6,345 nucleotides of DNA from Rhodospirillales bacterium Alpha_05 (GCA_001603335.1 LUYR01000074.1:1-6345); one strand, 5' to 3'; shown: positions 1 to 5,324, counted from the stretch's first letter. Program-made: numbers and translations. The notes: generated by a model from the letters alone, not told the origin.

Positions 1-132
1 GCAGGCGAGAATCGCGGTGTCCGCGTCGTCGCCCGGGTGGGGCGCGACGCCGATCGCGGCGAGGGCCTCGGTCGCGCCGCAGAGTTCGCATTTCGCGCCG
101 CTGCGGGCGATCAGGTCGTCTTCCGTGCTCAT
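1..132 (-). CDS. PhnA/YjdM-like zinc-ribbon protein, N-terminal 44 residues only (cut by window edge)
   Basis: An ATG at 132 opens a frame that runs off the left edge, so only residues 1-44 are visible. They begin MSTEDDLIARSGAKCELCGA, with a C-x2-C pair at C15 and C18. After a hydrophobic/proline stretch, a third cysteine (C44) sits where the second knuckle of a zinc ribbon would begin. The arginine-serine-glycine lead into CELCG, followed by an 'AIL-C' segment, is the pattern I know from PhnA-domain proteins. E. coli YjdM, formerly PhnA, belongs to this group; despite the old name its role in phosphonate use is not established. The upstream Shine-Dalgarno is weak. The gene lies 83 bases downstream of the c-di-GMP gene on the same strand, with two GC-rich hairpins between, so co-transcription is uncertain. 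The family call rests on 44 residues and could shift to another small zinc-ribbon protein. Confidence 0.7.
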   Translation of the reverse strand, partial: MSTEDDLIARSGAKCELCGATEALAAIGVAPHPGDDADTAILAC

Positions 133-165
133 GGTCGATGGTGTCTCTGTTCTGGATGAAGGAGC

Positions 166-216
166 CGCACCCTAGCAGGGTGCGCGCCGGATCGCCACCC
201 GCGTGGCCGCGCGGGT
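166..216 (-). terminator. Two GC-rich hairpins just after the c-di-GMP gene, possible transcript end
   Basis: Two perfect inverted repeats lie directly downstream of the minus-strand stop codon. The first pairs 197-203 with 210-216 (7 bp, 6-base loop) and touches the stop codon. The second pairs 166-173 with 177-184 (8 bp, CGCACCCT against AGGGTGCG, 3-base loop). On the minus strand the second is followed by GCTCCTTC, with no real T run. A classical intrinsic terminator is therefore not shown. Stable 3' hairpins could still end or protect the message. The alternative is chance pairing in GC-rich DNA. Confidence 0.3.
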
Positions 217-2798
217 TATCCCGCAACCCAACTCGGATACGGCCGCCACGCGCCCACCCAGTCGGGGATCGCCTCGCCCGGCATCGGCCGCGCGATCGCG
301 TAGCCCTGCGCCAGCTCGCACCCGAGCGAAAGCAGCATGTCGCCCACCGCCGCGGTTTCCACCCCTTCGGCGATCACCTCGCGGCGGAAGGCCTGGGCAA
401 GGCCGATGATGCCCTTGACGATCGCGAGGTCGTCCTGGTCCTCCAGCATGTCGCGCACGAAGGTCTGGTCGATCTTGAGAATTTCCGCCGGCAGTCGCTT
501 GAGGTAGGTGAGCGCCGAATAGCCGGTACCGAAGTCGTCGAGGGCGAAGCGCACGCCGATGCGGCGGCATGCGCGCATCAGGTTGGTGATCACGCCGAGG
601 TCGGCGAGCGCGCTGGTCTCGAGGATTTCCAGCTCGAGCGACGGCGAGCCGACGGTCGGATGGCTGGCGAGTAGGATCTGTAGCTTTTCGACGAAGTCGT
701 CCTGCAGCAGCTGCCGCGCGCTGACGTTGACGCTCACCGACATGTCGAGGCCGGCGTTGTTCCAGCTCGCGATCTGCTTCAGCGCCGCATCGATCACCCA
801 TTCGCCGATCTCGACATTGAGCTGGTGCCCCTCGACCACCGGCAGGAAGGTCGCCGGCGGCAGCAGGCCGAGCGTGGGATGCTGCCAACGGATCAGCGCC
901 TCCACCCCGATCACCCGGCCGGTGCGCATGTTGACCTTGGGCTGGTAATGGAGAACGAATTCGCGATGCGCCAGCGCGACGCGAATCCGCTCGATGCTGT
1001 CGTGCTTCGCCTTGACCACCAGATTGTGGTCGGTGTCGAAGACATGGTAGCGGTTCTTGCCGTCCTGCTTCGCCTGGTACATCGCCTGATCGGCGTGGCG
1101 CAGCAAGAGGTCGGCGTCCACCTCATCGCGCGGATACAGCGTGACGCCGATACTCGCCGAGACCTTCAGCATCCTGTCGTCGACGATCACCGGGCTCGCC
1201 ACCGCCTGAAGCATTCGGTCGAGTAGCGGGTGGCAGTCTTCCGCGGTTTCGAGATCGGTGAGGATGACGATGAATTCGTCGCCGCCGATACGTGCGAGGG
1301 TGTCGCCCTCGCGGATCACCGCCTTCAACCGCTGCGCCAGCGCGACGAGCAGTTGGTCGCCCACGCCGTGGGTGTGGGTGTCGTTGATCTCCTTGAAGAA
1401 GTCGAGGTCGAGGTAGACCACCGCGAGCGAGGTGCCGCGCCGCTGGCTGAGCGCGATCCCCTGGCGCAGACGGTCGTTGAGCAGAGCGCGGTTCGGCAGG
1501 TCGGTAAGAATGTCGTGCTGCGCGATGTGCTCGAGCTGCTGCTGGTACCGCTTGCGTTCGGTGATGTCGCGCGACGAGCAGAACAACACGTTTCGGCCAT
1601 CGAGGAGCAGCGGGAAGTAACTGATCTCGACGTCGAAGGCCGTGCCGTCGCTGCGCCGGTGACGGGTCTCGAACAGCGAGGACTCGTGGCCGCGCAGTTG
1701 CAGGTCGAAGGCCTGGTCGAAGTCCTCTCTGGCGATGCCGACGTCCCAGTCCCGCACGTTCATTCCGAGCACCGTCTCCATCGGGTAGCCCAGCATGCGG
1801 CAGAACGACGCGCTGACCTCGACGACGTTGCCCTGGTCGTCGAGGATGTGAATCCCGTCCCGCGCGGCGTCGAGCACGGTCTTGAACCGCAGCGCCTGGT
1901 TGGCGAGCTGCTTTTCGGTGCGCTTGCGCTCGGTGATGTCGCGCGCCACGCCGAGCACGCCGATGGTCTCGCCGACGACGTTGCGCACCGGCGTCTTGGT
2001 GGTCTCGACCAGGATGCTGGTTCCATCCTGGGCGAAGGTGATCCACTCCTCGTTGACGCTCGCGTGTCCCGCCGCAATCGCGTTGCGGTCGTGCATCCGA
2101 AAGAAATCGGCGACATCCTTGGGGAAGAAGTCGTAGTCGGTCTTGCCGATCACCGCGTCCTCGGGTGCCCCGAGGAGCCGCTCCATGCGCGGATTACAGG
2201 TGCGGTAAGCCCCGTCCATGTCCTTGAGCCAGACCAGATCCGGCAGCGCGTCGAGCAGGGTCCGGAGGTGGGCGCGTTCCTTTTCCTTCGCCTCCTCGGC
2301 GCTGCCCATCTTGCCGATCAGGTGCACCAGGCGGCCGAAGAACGACATCATCGCCTTGACGTGTTCCCGCGAAAACACCGGGGTGCGCTCGAGCGCCGCG
2401 ATGTAGCTCGCGGGATTGAAGCCCATCTCCTGGGCCTGACGCACGAAGAACGCCTTGTCCGGCTCGTCGAAGAAGAACTGGCCGGTGAAGAAGTTCGCGA
2501 CGTGCTCGCCCTCGACGATGATCGGCACGGCAACGTCGACCATGCCGTTCCTGCACTTGTAGACGTTGTAGGTTTCGCCTTCCTTCAGCATTCCCGCGAG
2601 GATGGTGTCGCTCTCGTGGCAGCGGGAGGCGGTGATCGCATTGGCGCGGTGGAAGCGGGTGCAGATGTCCTGCCAGCCGGTCGCCACCAGGATCTTTCCG
2701 TCGAGATCGAGGATCGCCATCACTGCACCGGTAAGTGCCGTAAAATCCTCGCAAGTTGCGCGGAGTTCGTCGACGTCCACGATGTCAGAAAACTTCAT
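216..2798 (-). CDS. PocR-PAS-PAS-GGDEF-EAL cyclic-di-GMP synthase/phosphodiesterase
   Basis: An 860-residue multidomain signalling protein that can in principle both make and degrade cyclic di-GMP. Residues about 10-165 form a PocR-type sensor domain, with conserved cysteines C46, C60 and C82, an FHR after C46, and a GQFFF segment near 106-110. PAS domains cover about 177-293 and 303-418; each ends in a DITERKR signature. The GGDEF domain (about 425-585) has an intact GGDEF at 505-509 and an RxxD product-inhibition site (R496-D499) five residues before it. The EAL domain (about 600-845) keeps E633-A634-L635, N691, E724, the DDFGTGYS motif (754-761), K775 and E811, so phosphodiesterase activity is expected. 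No transmembrane segment or signal peptide is seen, so it is probably cytoplasmic. PocR domains are proposed to bind small hydrocarbon-type ligands; the ligand here is unknown. ATG 2798 is chosen because the conserved N-terminus follows it, with a weak GAGAG ribosome site 11 bases upstream. An in-frame GTG at 2816, behind a purine-rich tract at 2830-2838, is the alternative. The open frame continues far upstream, but that extension is Arg-rich shadow. Confidence 0.96.
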   Translation of the reverse strand: MKFSDIVDVDELRATCEDFTALTGAVMAILDLDGKILVATGWQDICTRFHRANAITASRCHESDTILAGMLKEGETYNVYKCRNGMVDVAVPIIVEGEHVANFFTGQFFFDEPDKAFFVRQAQEMGFNPASYIAALERTPVFSREHVKAMMSFFGRLVHLIGKMGSAEEAKEKERAHLRTLLDALPDLVWLKDMDGAYRTCNPRMERLLGAPEDAVIGKTDYDFFPKDVADFFRMHDRNAIAAGHASVNEEWITFAQDGTSILVETTKTPVRNVVGETIGVLGVARDITERKRTEKQLANQALRFKTVLDAARDGIHILDDQGNVVEVSASFCRMLGYPMETVLGMNVRDWDVGIAREDFDQAFDLQLRGHESSLFETRHRRSDGTAFDVEISYFPLLLDGRNVLFCSSRDITERKRYQQQLEHIAQHDILTDLPNRALLNDRLRQGIALSQRRGTSLAVVYLDLDFFKEINDTHTHGVGDQLLVALAQRLKAVIREGDTLARIGGDEFIVILTDLETAEDCHPLLDRMLQAVASPVIVDDRMLKVSASIGVTLYPRDEVDADLLLRHADQAMYQAKQDGKNRYHVFDTDHNLVVKAKHDSIERIRVALAHREFVLHYQPKVNMRTGRVIGVEALIRWQHPTLGLLPPATFLPVVEGHQLNVEIGEWVIDAALKQIASWNNAGLDMSVSVNVSARQLLQDDFVEKLQILLASHPTVGSPSLELEILETSALADLGVITNLMRACRRIGVRFALDDFGTGYSALTYLKRLPAEILKIDQTFVRDMLEDQDDLAIVKGIIGLAQAFRREVIAEGVETAAVGDMLLSLGCELAQGYAIARPMPGEAIPDWVGAWRPYPSWVAG

Positions 2799-2849
2799 AG
2801 CGCACCCAACTCTCACCAGCCCGTTGCGTCCTCCCCCCGACCTGAGATG

Positions 2850-2877
2850 AGTGTACACCAAAACCCGATCGCAACAA
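2850..2877 (-). promoter_or_regulatory. Candidate promoter for the c-di-GMP gene
   Basis: On the minus strand TTGTTG (2872-2877) and TACACT (2850-2855) are separated by 16 bases. The -10 matches four of six consensus bases, the -35 only three. Transcription would start near 2843, about 45 bases before ATG 2798. The -10 overlaps the palindrome GTGTACAC (2851-2858), which could also be an operator half. This is inference from spacing and sequence only. Confidence 0.33.
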
Positions 2878-2939
2878 ACGGTTGCCCGCCCGCCCCGGGC
2901 GCCCCCGTGCCGGGTTTGCGCACCGATTCCGGACCAAAT

Positions 2940-2958
2940 CCCTCGCCACCCGCGAGGG
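2940..2958 (-). terminator. Hairpin terminator candidate of the DUF6152/DUF6644 pair
   Basis: CCCTCGC (2940-2946) and GCGAGGG (2952-2958) form a perfect 7-bp GC-rich stem with a 5-base loop. It lies 10 bases beyond the minus-strand stop codon of the membrane-protein gene. On the minus strand the stem is followed by ATTTGG, a short T run, so the intrinsic terminator is plausible but not ideal. A second stem, GAGGGT (2954-2959) with ACCCTC (2965-2970), shares the same bases and would exclude the first. Confidence 0.45.
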
Positions 2959-2968
2959 TGCGGAACCC

Positions 2969-3430
2969 TCAGAGAAAGCCGATCCAGCGTCCGGCGAGGA
3001 GAACCGCGAGCCAGAGCAGCAGCGACGCGGCGGCATGGGCGCGCACCCGGGCTCCGACAACGCCACCCGCAACGGCGACACGATAGCCCGGCGCAGCGTG
3101 CTGCAAGCCGATGTTGAGCAGCGCGCAGGCGAACAGCGCGAGCTTCCAGAGAAATGCGGGGTTGGCGAGGTAGTCCTGCGGCTTGACACTGAACAGCCAG
3201 GCTCCGGTGAGCACCGCGAAGCCGAGGCCGATGGCGGCGGCGCGGGACAGCAACGGCGCCACCGCCGCGACCGGCCCGCCGCGCATCAATCGCAGATCGA
3301 GAGGCACGATCGCACCGACGACGAGCGCGAAGGCGAAGATGTGCGCGGCGTTGATGACGAGATAGGCGACGTAGTGGCGTTGCAGCCAGACCGCGCCCGG
3401 CCAATGGCCGAGGGCGTCGAGGATCTCCAC
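2969..3430 (-). CDS. DUF6644/DUF2214-type four-helix inner-membrane protein
   Basis: A 153-residue hydrophobic protein with four predicted membrane segments, at about residues 22-43, 62-82, 92-113 and 133-152. The N-terminal part has an 'NAAH-(I/L)' core with H30 inside helix 1, followed by a GAIVPLDLRL motif (39-48). That is the hallmark I associate with DUF6644/DUF2214 membrane proteins; their biochemical role is unknown to me. The start is a GTG (3428-3430), only 4 bases after the stop of the upstream DUF6152-type gene. Translation is therefore probably coupled, and the two products likely act together at the inner membrane and periplasm. Histidines H30, H111 and H132 could bind metal or heme, but nothing in the sequence proves this. 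The family call is from memory of motif and neighbour pairing. The membrane topology is the firmer statement. Confidence 0.85.
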   Translation of the reverse strand: MEILDALGHWPGAVWLQRHYVAYLVINAAHIFAFALVVGAIVPLDLRLMRGGPVAAVAPLLSRAAAIGLGFAVLTGAWLFSVKPQDYLANPAFLWKLALFACALLNIGLQHAAPGYRVAVAGGVVGARVRAHAAASLLLWLAVLLAGRWIGFL

Positions 3431-3434
3431 GCCC

Positions 3435-3815
3435 CTACTCGATCCGCTCCGGATACATGTCGTAATTCTTGCCCGCGATGGTGATCCGCACCGCCTTCAT
3501 GTGGGTCGCGCCGGGTTCCTTCGCGCGGTTGCCGAGCACCGTGATCGTGTCGCCGACCTTGGCGGTATCGCCGGTGAAGCCGGATTTTTCGGTCTGCCTC
3601 GGGTTGCCGAGGTCGACCTGCCAGACCTGTCCATCCGCCGCCTCGACCTTGAGGGTCGGATGCGGCGGCGTCATCGAGATCGCGCGTATCGTGCCCTCGA
3701 GCGTGGTCTGCTCGGTCTCCGCCCACGACCATCCATGATGCGCCAACGCGGGCGCCGCCGCCCCCAGCGAGAGCGCTGCCGCGAGCAGGCTTGCCTTCAC
3801 CATCTTCGAAACCAT
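3435..3815 (-). CDS. Secreted DUF6152-type protein with signal peptide
   Basis: A 126-residue exported protein. Residues 1-25 are a classic Sec signal: lysines 4 and 7, a hydrophobic leucine/alanine core, then ALA before the predicted cut at 25/26. The mature chain would begin HHGWSW, and N-terminal paired histidines after the cleavage site are typical of DUF6152 proteins. The rest is a small beta-rich domain of about 100 residues. It has a 'LEGTI' strand, an HPTLKVE strand, a VWQVDLGNP strand, and a 'VGDTITVLGNRAKEPGATHMKA' region (written here only to locate residues about 88-110). This resembles an OB-like fold. The function is unknown; metal binding by the exposed HH is a reasonable guess only. 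ATG 3815 is supported by a GGAG site at 3825-3828, 9 bases upstream. An internal ATG at codon 5 is possible. It is the first gene of a two-gene operon with the membrane protein that follows. Confidence 0.87.
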   Translation of the reverse strand: MVSKMVKASLLAAALSLGAAAPALAHHGWSWAETEQTTLEGTIRAISMTPPHPTLKVEAADGQVWQVDLGNPRQTEKSGFTGDTAKVGDTITVLGNRAKEPGATHMKAVRITIAGKNYDMYPERIE

Positions 3816-3845
3816 CGACCGCTTCTCCAGGTTACCGGTTCGCGA

Positions 3846-3876
3846 ATGATATGCACTCGCATCTCCGGCGGGTCAA
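3846..3876 (-). promoter_or_regulatory. Candidate promoter of the DUF6152/DUF6644 operon
   Basis: On the minus strand TTGACC (3871-3876, five of six consensus bases) precedes TATCAT (3846-3851, five of six) with 19 bases between. That is longer than the usual 16-18, which lowers confidence. A start near 3839 would give a leader of about 24 bases containing the GGAG ribosome site at 3825-3828. The strong inverted repeat at 3881-3909 lies 4 bases upstream of the -35. Confidence 0.38.
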
Positions 3877-3880
3877 CTCC

Positions 3881-3909
3881 GCGCCGTGGCGCGATCGCCG
3901 CCACGGCGC
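3881..3909. repeat. Perfect 11-bp inverted repeat between divergent transcription units
   Basis: GCGCCGTGGCG (3881-3891) is exactly complementary to CGCCACGGCGC (3899-3909), leaving a 7-base centre CGATCGC. It lies in the 173-base spacer between the minus-strand DUF6152 operon and the plus-strand small gene, just outside the candidate -35 at 3871-3876. It could be a regulator-binding operator or a strong hairpin. No T run follows on either strand, so a terminator is unlikely. The structure is directly visible; its role is inferred. Confidence 0.7.
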
Positions 3910-3988
3910 CGCGAATACCACCCGCGATTGACCAGGCCAGCCTCGCCGCGCATCGTAAACGCGTATCCTCCCGGGAGTTCCGCAATCG

Positions 3989-4162
3989 ATGGCGATGCAG
4001 GCCCTCTACTGGCTCGGTCGGGCGGAGCGCGGCGACCCGAACCCCAAAGGCCGCACCATGGCGACGGAAAAGATCGCCGAACTGGCGAAGCTCTTCCCCG
4101 ATGCCGTCAAAGCTCTCGCCGAGTGGCAAAAAAACCAGTCCGGGCCGCCGCCGCTGACCTGA
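3989..4162 (+). CDS. Small hypothetical protein, 57 residues
   Basis: A short plus-strand frame begins MAMQALYWLGRAERGDPNPK and ends in a proline tail, SGPPPLT. I do not recognise the family. Coding is supported by third codon positions (48 of 57 are G or C, matching real genes here), balanced composition, and a predicted amphipathic helix at about residues 24-49 (alanine, leucine, lysine, glutamate) ending in AEWQKN. The N-terminal part could form a shorter helix with two aromatic residues (Y7, W8). There is no signal peptide or membrane span, so it is probably cytoplasmic. A GGGAG ribosome site lies at 3973-3977, 11 bases before the ATG, slightly long. The frame is closed by a stop at 3956-3958, with no better start between. 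A TTGACC at 3928-3933 could be a -35, but no good -10 follows. The gene ends 16 bases short of the opposing DUF1636 gene. A chance open frame remains possible. Confidence 0.55.
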   Translation: MAMQALYWLGRAERGDPNPKGRTMATEKIAELAKLFPDAVKALAEWQKNQSGPPPLT

Positions 4163-4178
4163 GGCGAAGCCGCGGACG

Positions 4179-4547
4179 TCACTCCTGCGGCGGCACTCTC
4201 GTGATGGTGCGGGTGCGGAGAATGGCCGGCGCCTCGTTCCACGGCACCACGCCGTCGGCGCTCTTTCCGTAGGCCACCGCCGCGGTGACGACCCTGGCCG
4301 CGTCCGCCGCCGGGTCGAGATTGCCGAGAACATAGGTCCAGTGGTCGGTGCCGCCGCTCAGCGCGACGACGCAGCCGCGCGAGCACGCGGAAAAGCACGA
4401 AGCCTCGCGCAGGCGCACGCCTTCGGGCAGATCGACCGCCGCAAGGGCCTCGGCCATGCGCTCGCCCGGCCAGGGCGCTTCGGTCTCCGGCGCGCCGGCG
4501 GCAACGCGGCGACAGGTATTGCAAACCGTAATCGTCGTCTCGGACAA
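4179..4547 (-). CDS. DUF1636 ferredoxin-like metal-binding protein
   Basis: From the preferred TTG start the product is 122 residues, beginning SETTITVCNTCRR after the initiator. It carries C9-x2-C12 and a second cluster SCFSACSRGC (C51, C55, C59). This five-cysteine layout fits DUF1636 (COG5469), predicted small metal-binding proteins related to thioredoxin-fold 2Fe-2S ferredoxins. They are sometimes found near cobalamin genes, but no such gene is visible here. A HWTYVLGNLDP stretch (69-79) and a terminal ITRVPPQE follow. The protein is cytoplasmic by absence of any signal. The frame stays open to an ATG at 4613, adding 22 residues unlike anything conserved. The TTG at 4545-4547 is preferred because a GGGAGAG ribosome site precedes it and the family core starts right there. 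The gene is convergent with the 57-residue gene. Redox partner and substrate are unknown. Confidence 0.85.
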   Translation of the reverse strand: MSETTITVCNTCRRVAAGAPETEAPWPGERMAEALAAVDLPEGVRLREASCFSACSRGCVVALSGGTDHWTYVLGNLDPAADAARVVTAAVAYGKSADGVVPWNEAPAILRTRTITRVPPQE

Positions 4548-4551
4548 AAAA

Positions 4552-4558
4552 CTCTCCC
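4552..4558 (-). promoter_or_regulatory. Ribosome binding site deciding the TTG start of the DUF1636 gene
   Basis: GGGAGAG on the minus strand lies 4 bases before TTG 4547; its GGAG core is 6 bases away. This favours the TTG over the in-frame ATG at 4613. The ATG at 4560 overlapping this site is in another frame and opens only an unrelated shadow frame. Confidence 0.6.
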
Positions 4559-4863
4559 ATGGGTCGGCATAAACGCGTACCGGGGAATTGGGTCGGATTT
4601 GGTCCTGTTTCAAGCGAACCGGCGCGCCAAAACTTGCCCGCCGCGCTCCGCGAGCGAAGAGATCGGCGAGGTTTTCTCCACCAAAATCCGGCGCGGCCCG
4701 GGGTTTTCATCTTCCATCCCGAAAGTTATGACCTTCAGCTTACGACATTTCGGCTATGTCTGTGCTTCAAATCCGATTCGCCTGCTCGGAGAGCATAGTC
4801 CGAAAGTTCAGAAAAGCATTGAAACTCCACATCATATAACCTGATTTCTACTCTCGCCTTTCC

Positions 4864-4891
4864 TTGACACACCCCGCGTTTCGATCAGAAT
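4864..4891 (+). promoter_or_regulatory. Sigma-70-type promoter with no clear gene behind it
   Basis: TTGACA (4864-4869) is a perfect -35. It is followed after 16 bases by CAGAAT (4886-4891), four of six -10 bases, giving the TTGACA...AGAAT shape common at strong housekeeping and tRNA promoters of alphaproteobacteria. Transcription would begin near 4898. The next recognised intact gene is nqrA, about 430 bases downstream. The transcript would therefore be a long nqrA leader, a small RNA, or the former message of the decayed recombinase frame. Confidence 0.4.
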
Positions 4892-5010
4892 GAGGAGCCG
4901 ACGAGGGGCTGTTTTTCAGGGGGTTCCCGGGGTCGCATCGGGCCGGAGCGTTGCGCGAAATCCAGCGCGAAACCACGGCGCAAAACGAAGTCCGGGAGGA
5001 AGTGGTTTTT

Positions 5011-5172
5011 CGTCGCGGAGTACATATATCCACCGTGCTTCCCACCGTCGTCGAACTCATGGGGCATCCCACGCTCACCTTGACGAACGACACGCCGACC
5101 CTGCGCACTGCGCGCCGCTCGAAAGAGCAGGCATCGCAGCGTTTGGGGCTTCCGTTTGGTGAAAAAACATGA
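5011..5172 (+). pseudogene. Possible C-terminal remnant of a tyrosine recombinase/integrase
   Basis: In this frame (stop at 5170-5172) residues read GVHISTV, then VVELMGHPTLTLT. This resembles the integrase segment 'G-V-D-(L/I)-x-T-V-x-E-L-(L/M)-G-H-x-(T/S)-(L/I)-x-x-T' that carries the late catalytic His. Two imperfect copies of a CCACCGT segment (5029-5037 and 5041-5049) suggest a 12-base duplication. Removing it restores an uninterrupted GVHISTVVELMGH. After the threonine, the catalytic tyrosine expected about three residues on is absent (NDTPTL instead of the usual RYAHL). A neighbouring frame gives ERHAD there, hinting at a frameshift. No upstream HxxR or earlier arginine box is seen, so at most a dead fragment survives. 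The similarity is short and from memory, so chance resemblance is a real alternative. Confidence 0.33.
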
Positions 5173-5324
5173 TTAGGATTCATCTTCGCACGAGAATAAA
5201 TCTTCATTCCGTTCGAGGCCCGGCCTTCCTCCCTTCACCGTCGTGAAGCCTGGGTGGGTCCATCGCGTACTGCTAGCACCTGACGAAAATTTGCTTTATT
5301 TTCAATCGAGACGCGGGTTTTGCG

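Larger units (their letters stand above)
4548..5324. other. Gene-poor spacer of about 780 bases with a low-GC core
   Basis: Between the DUF1636 start and nqrA I see no convincing intact gene. Bases 4711-4870 are about 45% G+C by hand count and 5161-5220 about 40%, far below the flanking genes. The stretch holds a sigma-70-like promoter (4864-4891), a recombinase-like remnant (5011-5172), a short hairpin (CTTCAC at 5233-5238 with GTGAAG at 5243-5248), and the 9-base sequence CCGAAAGTT twice (4719-4727, 4800-4808). A near-palindrome TTG-N9-CAA at 5291-5305 lies 20 bases before nqrA. No tRNA cloverleaf, B12-box or terminator with a T run was found. It must contain the nqrA promoter and probably the DUF1636 promoter, neither of which I can place with confidence. 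Confidence 0.6.

Noticed and set aside
1230..3086. Open frame of 618 codons on the plus strand, antisense to the c-di-GMP gene
   Set aside because: Shadow of GC-rich codon bias: no domain pattern, Val/Asp/Glu/His-rich composition typical of antisense frames, and the opposite strand encodes an unmistakable multidomain protein.
2799..3404. Upstream extension of the c-di-GMP frame to 3404 (about 200 extra codons)
   Set aside because: The extension is Arg/Ala-rich, overlaps the membrane-protein gene on the same strand in another frame, and crosses the promoter and terminator candidates. The conserved protein begins at MKFSD.
3501..4333. Overlapping frames on both strands (3501-4157 plus, 3797-4333 minus) spanning the divergent spacer
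   Set aside because: Arg/Pro/Ser-rich shadows that run through the promoter region and the 57-residue gene. No family resemblance.
4896..4916. AGCC...GGCT followed by GTTTTT as an intrinsic terminator
   Set aside because: The stem is only 4 bp with a long loop and lies immediately at the predicted transcription start of the 4864 promoter. Not convincing.
4990..5010. GAAGTCCGGGAGGAAGTGG looked like part of RNase P RNA
   Set aside because: The RNase P signature has GAGGAAAGTCCGGGC in the opposite order, and none of the other conserved blocks is present nearby.
4848..5207. 119-codon minus-strand frame in the spacer, and a nested 60-codon frame (4885-5067)
   Set aside because: Ser/Arg/Pro-rich or motif-free, without a good ribosome site, and opposite the recombinase-like plus frame. 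Most likely antisense shadows.
5210..5220. GTTCGAGGC resembling a tRNA T-loop
   Set aside because: No flanking T-stem, anticodon arm or acceptor stem can be formed around it.
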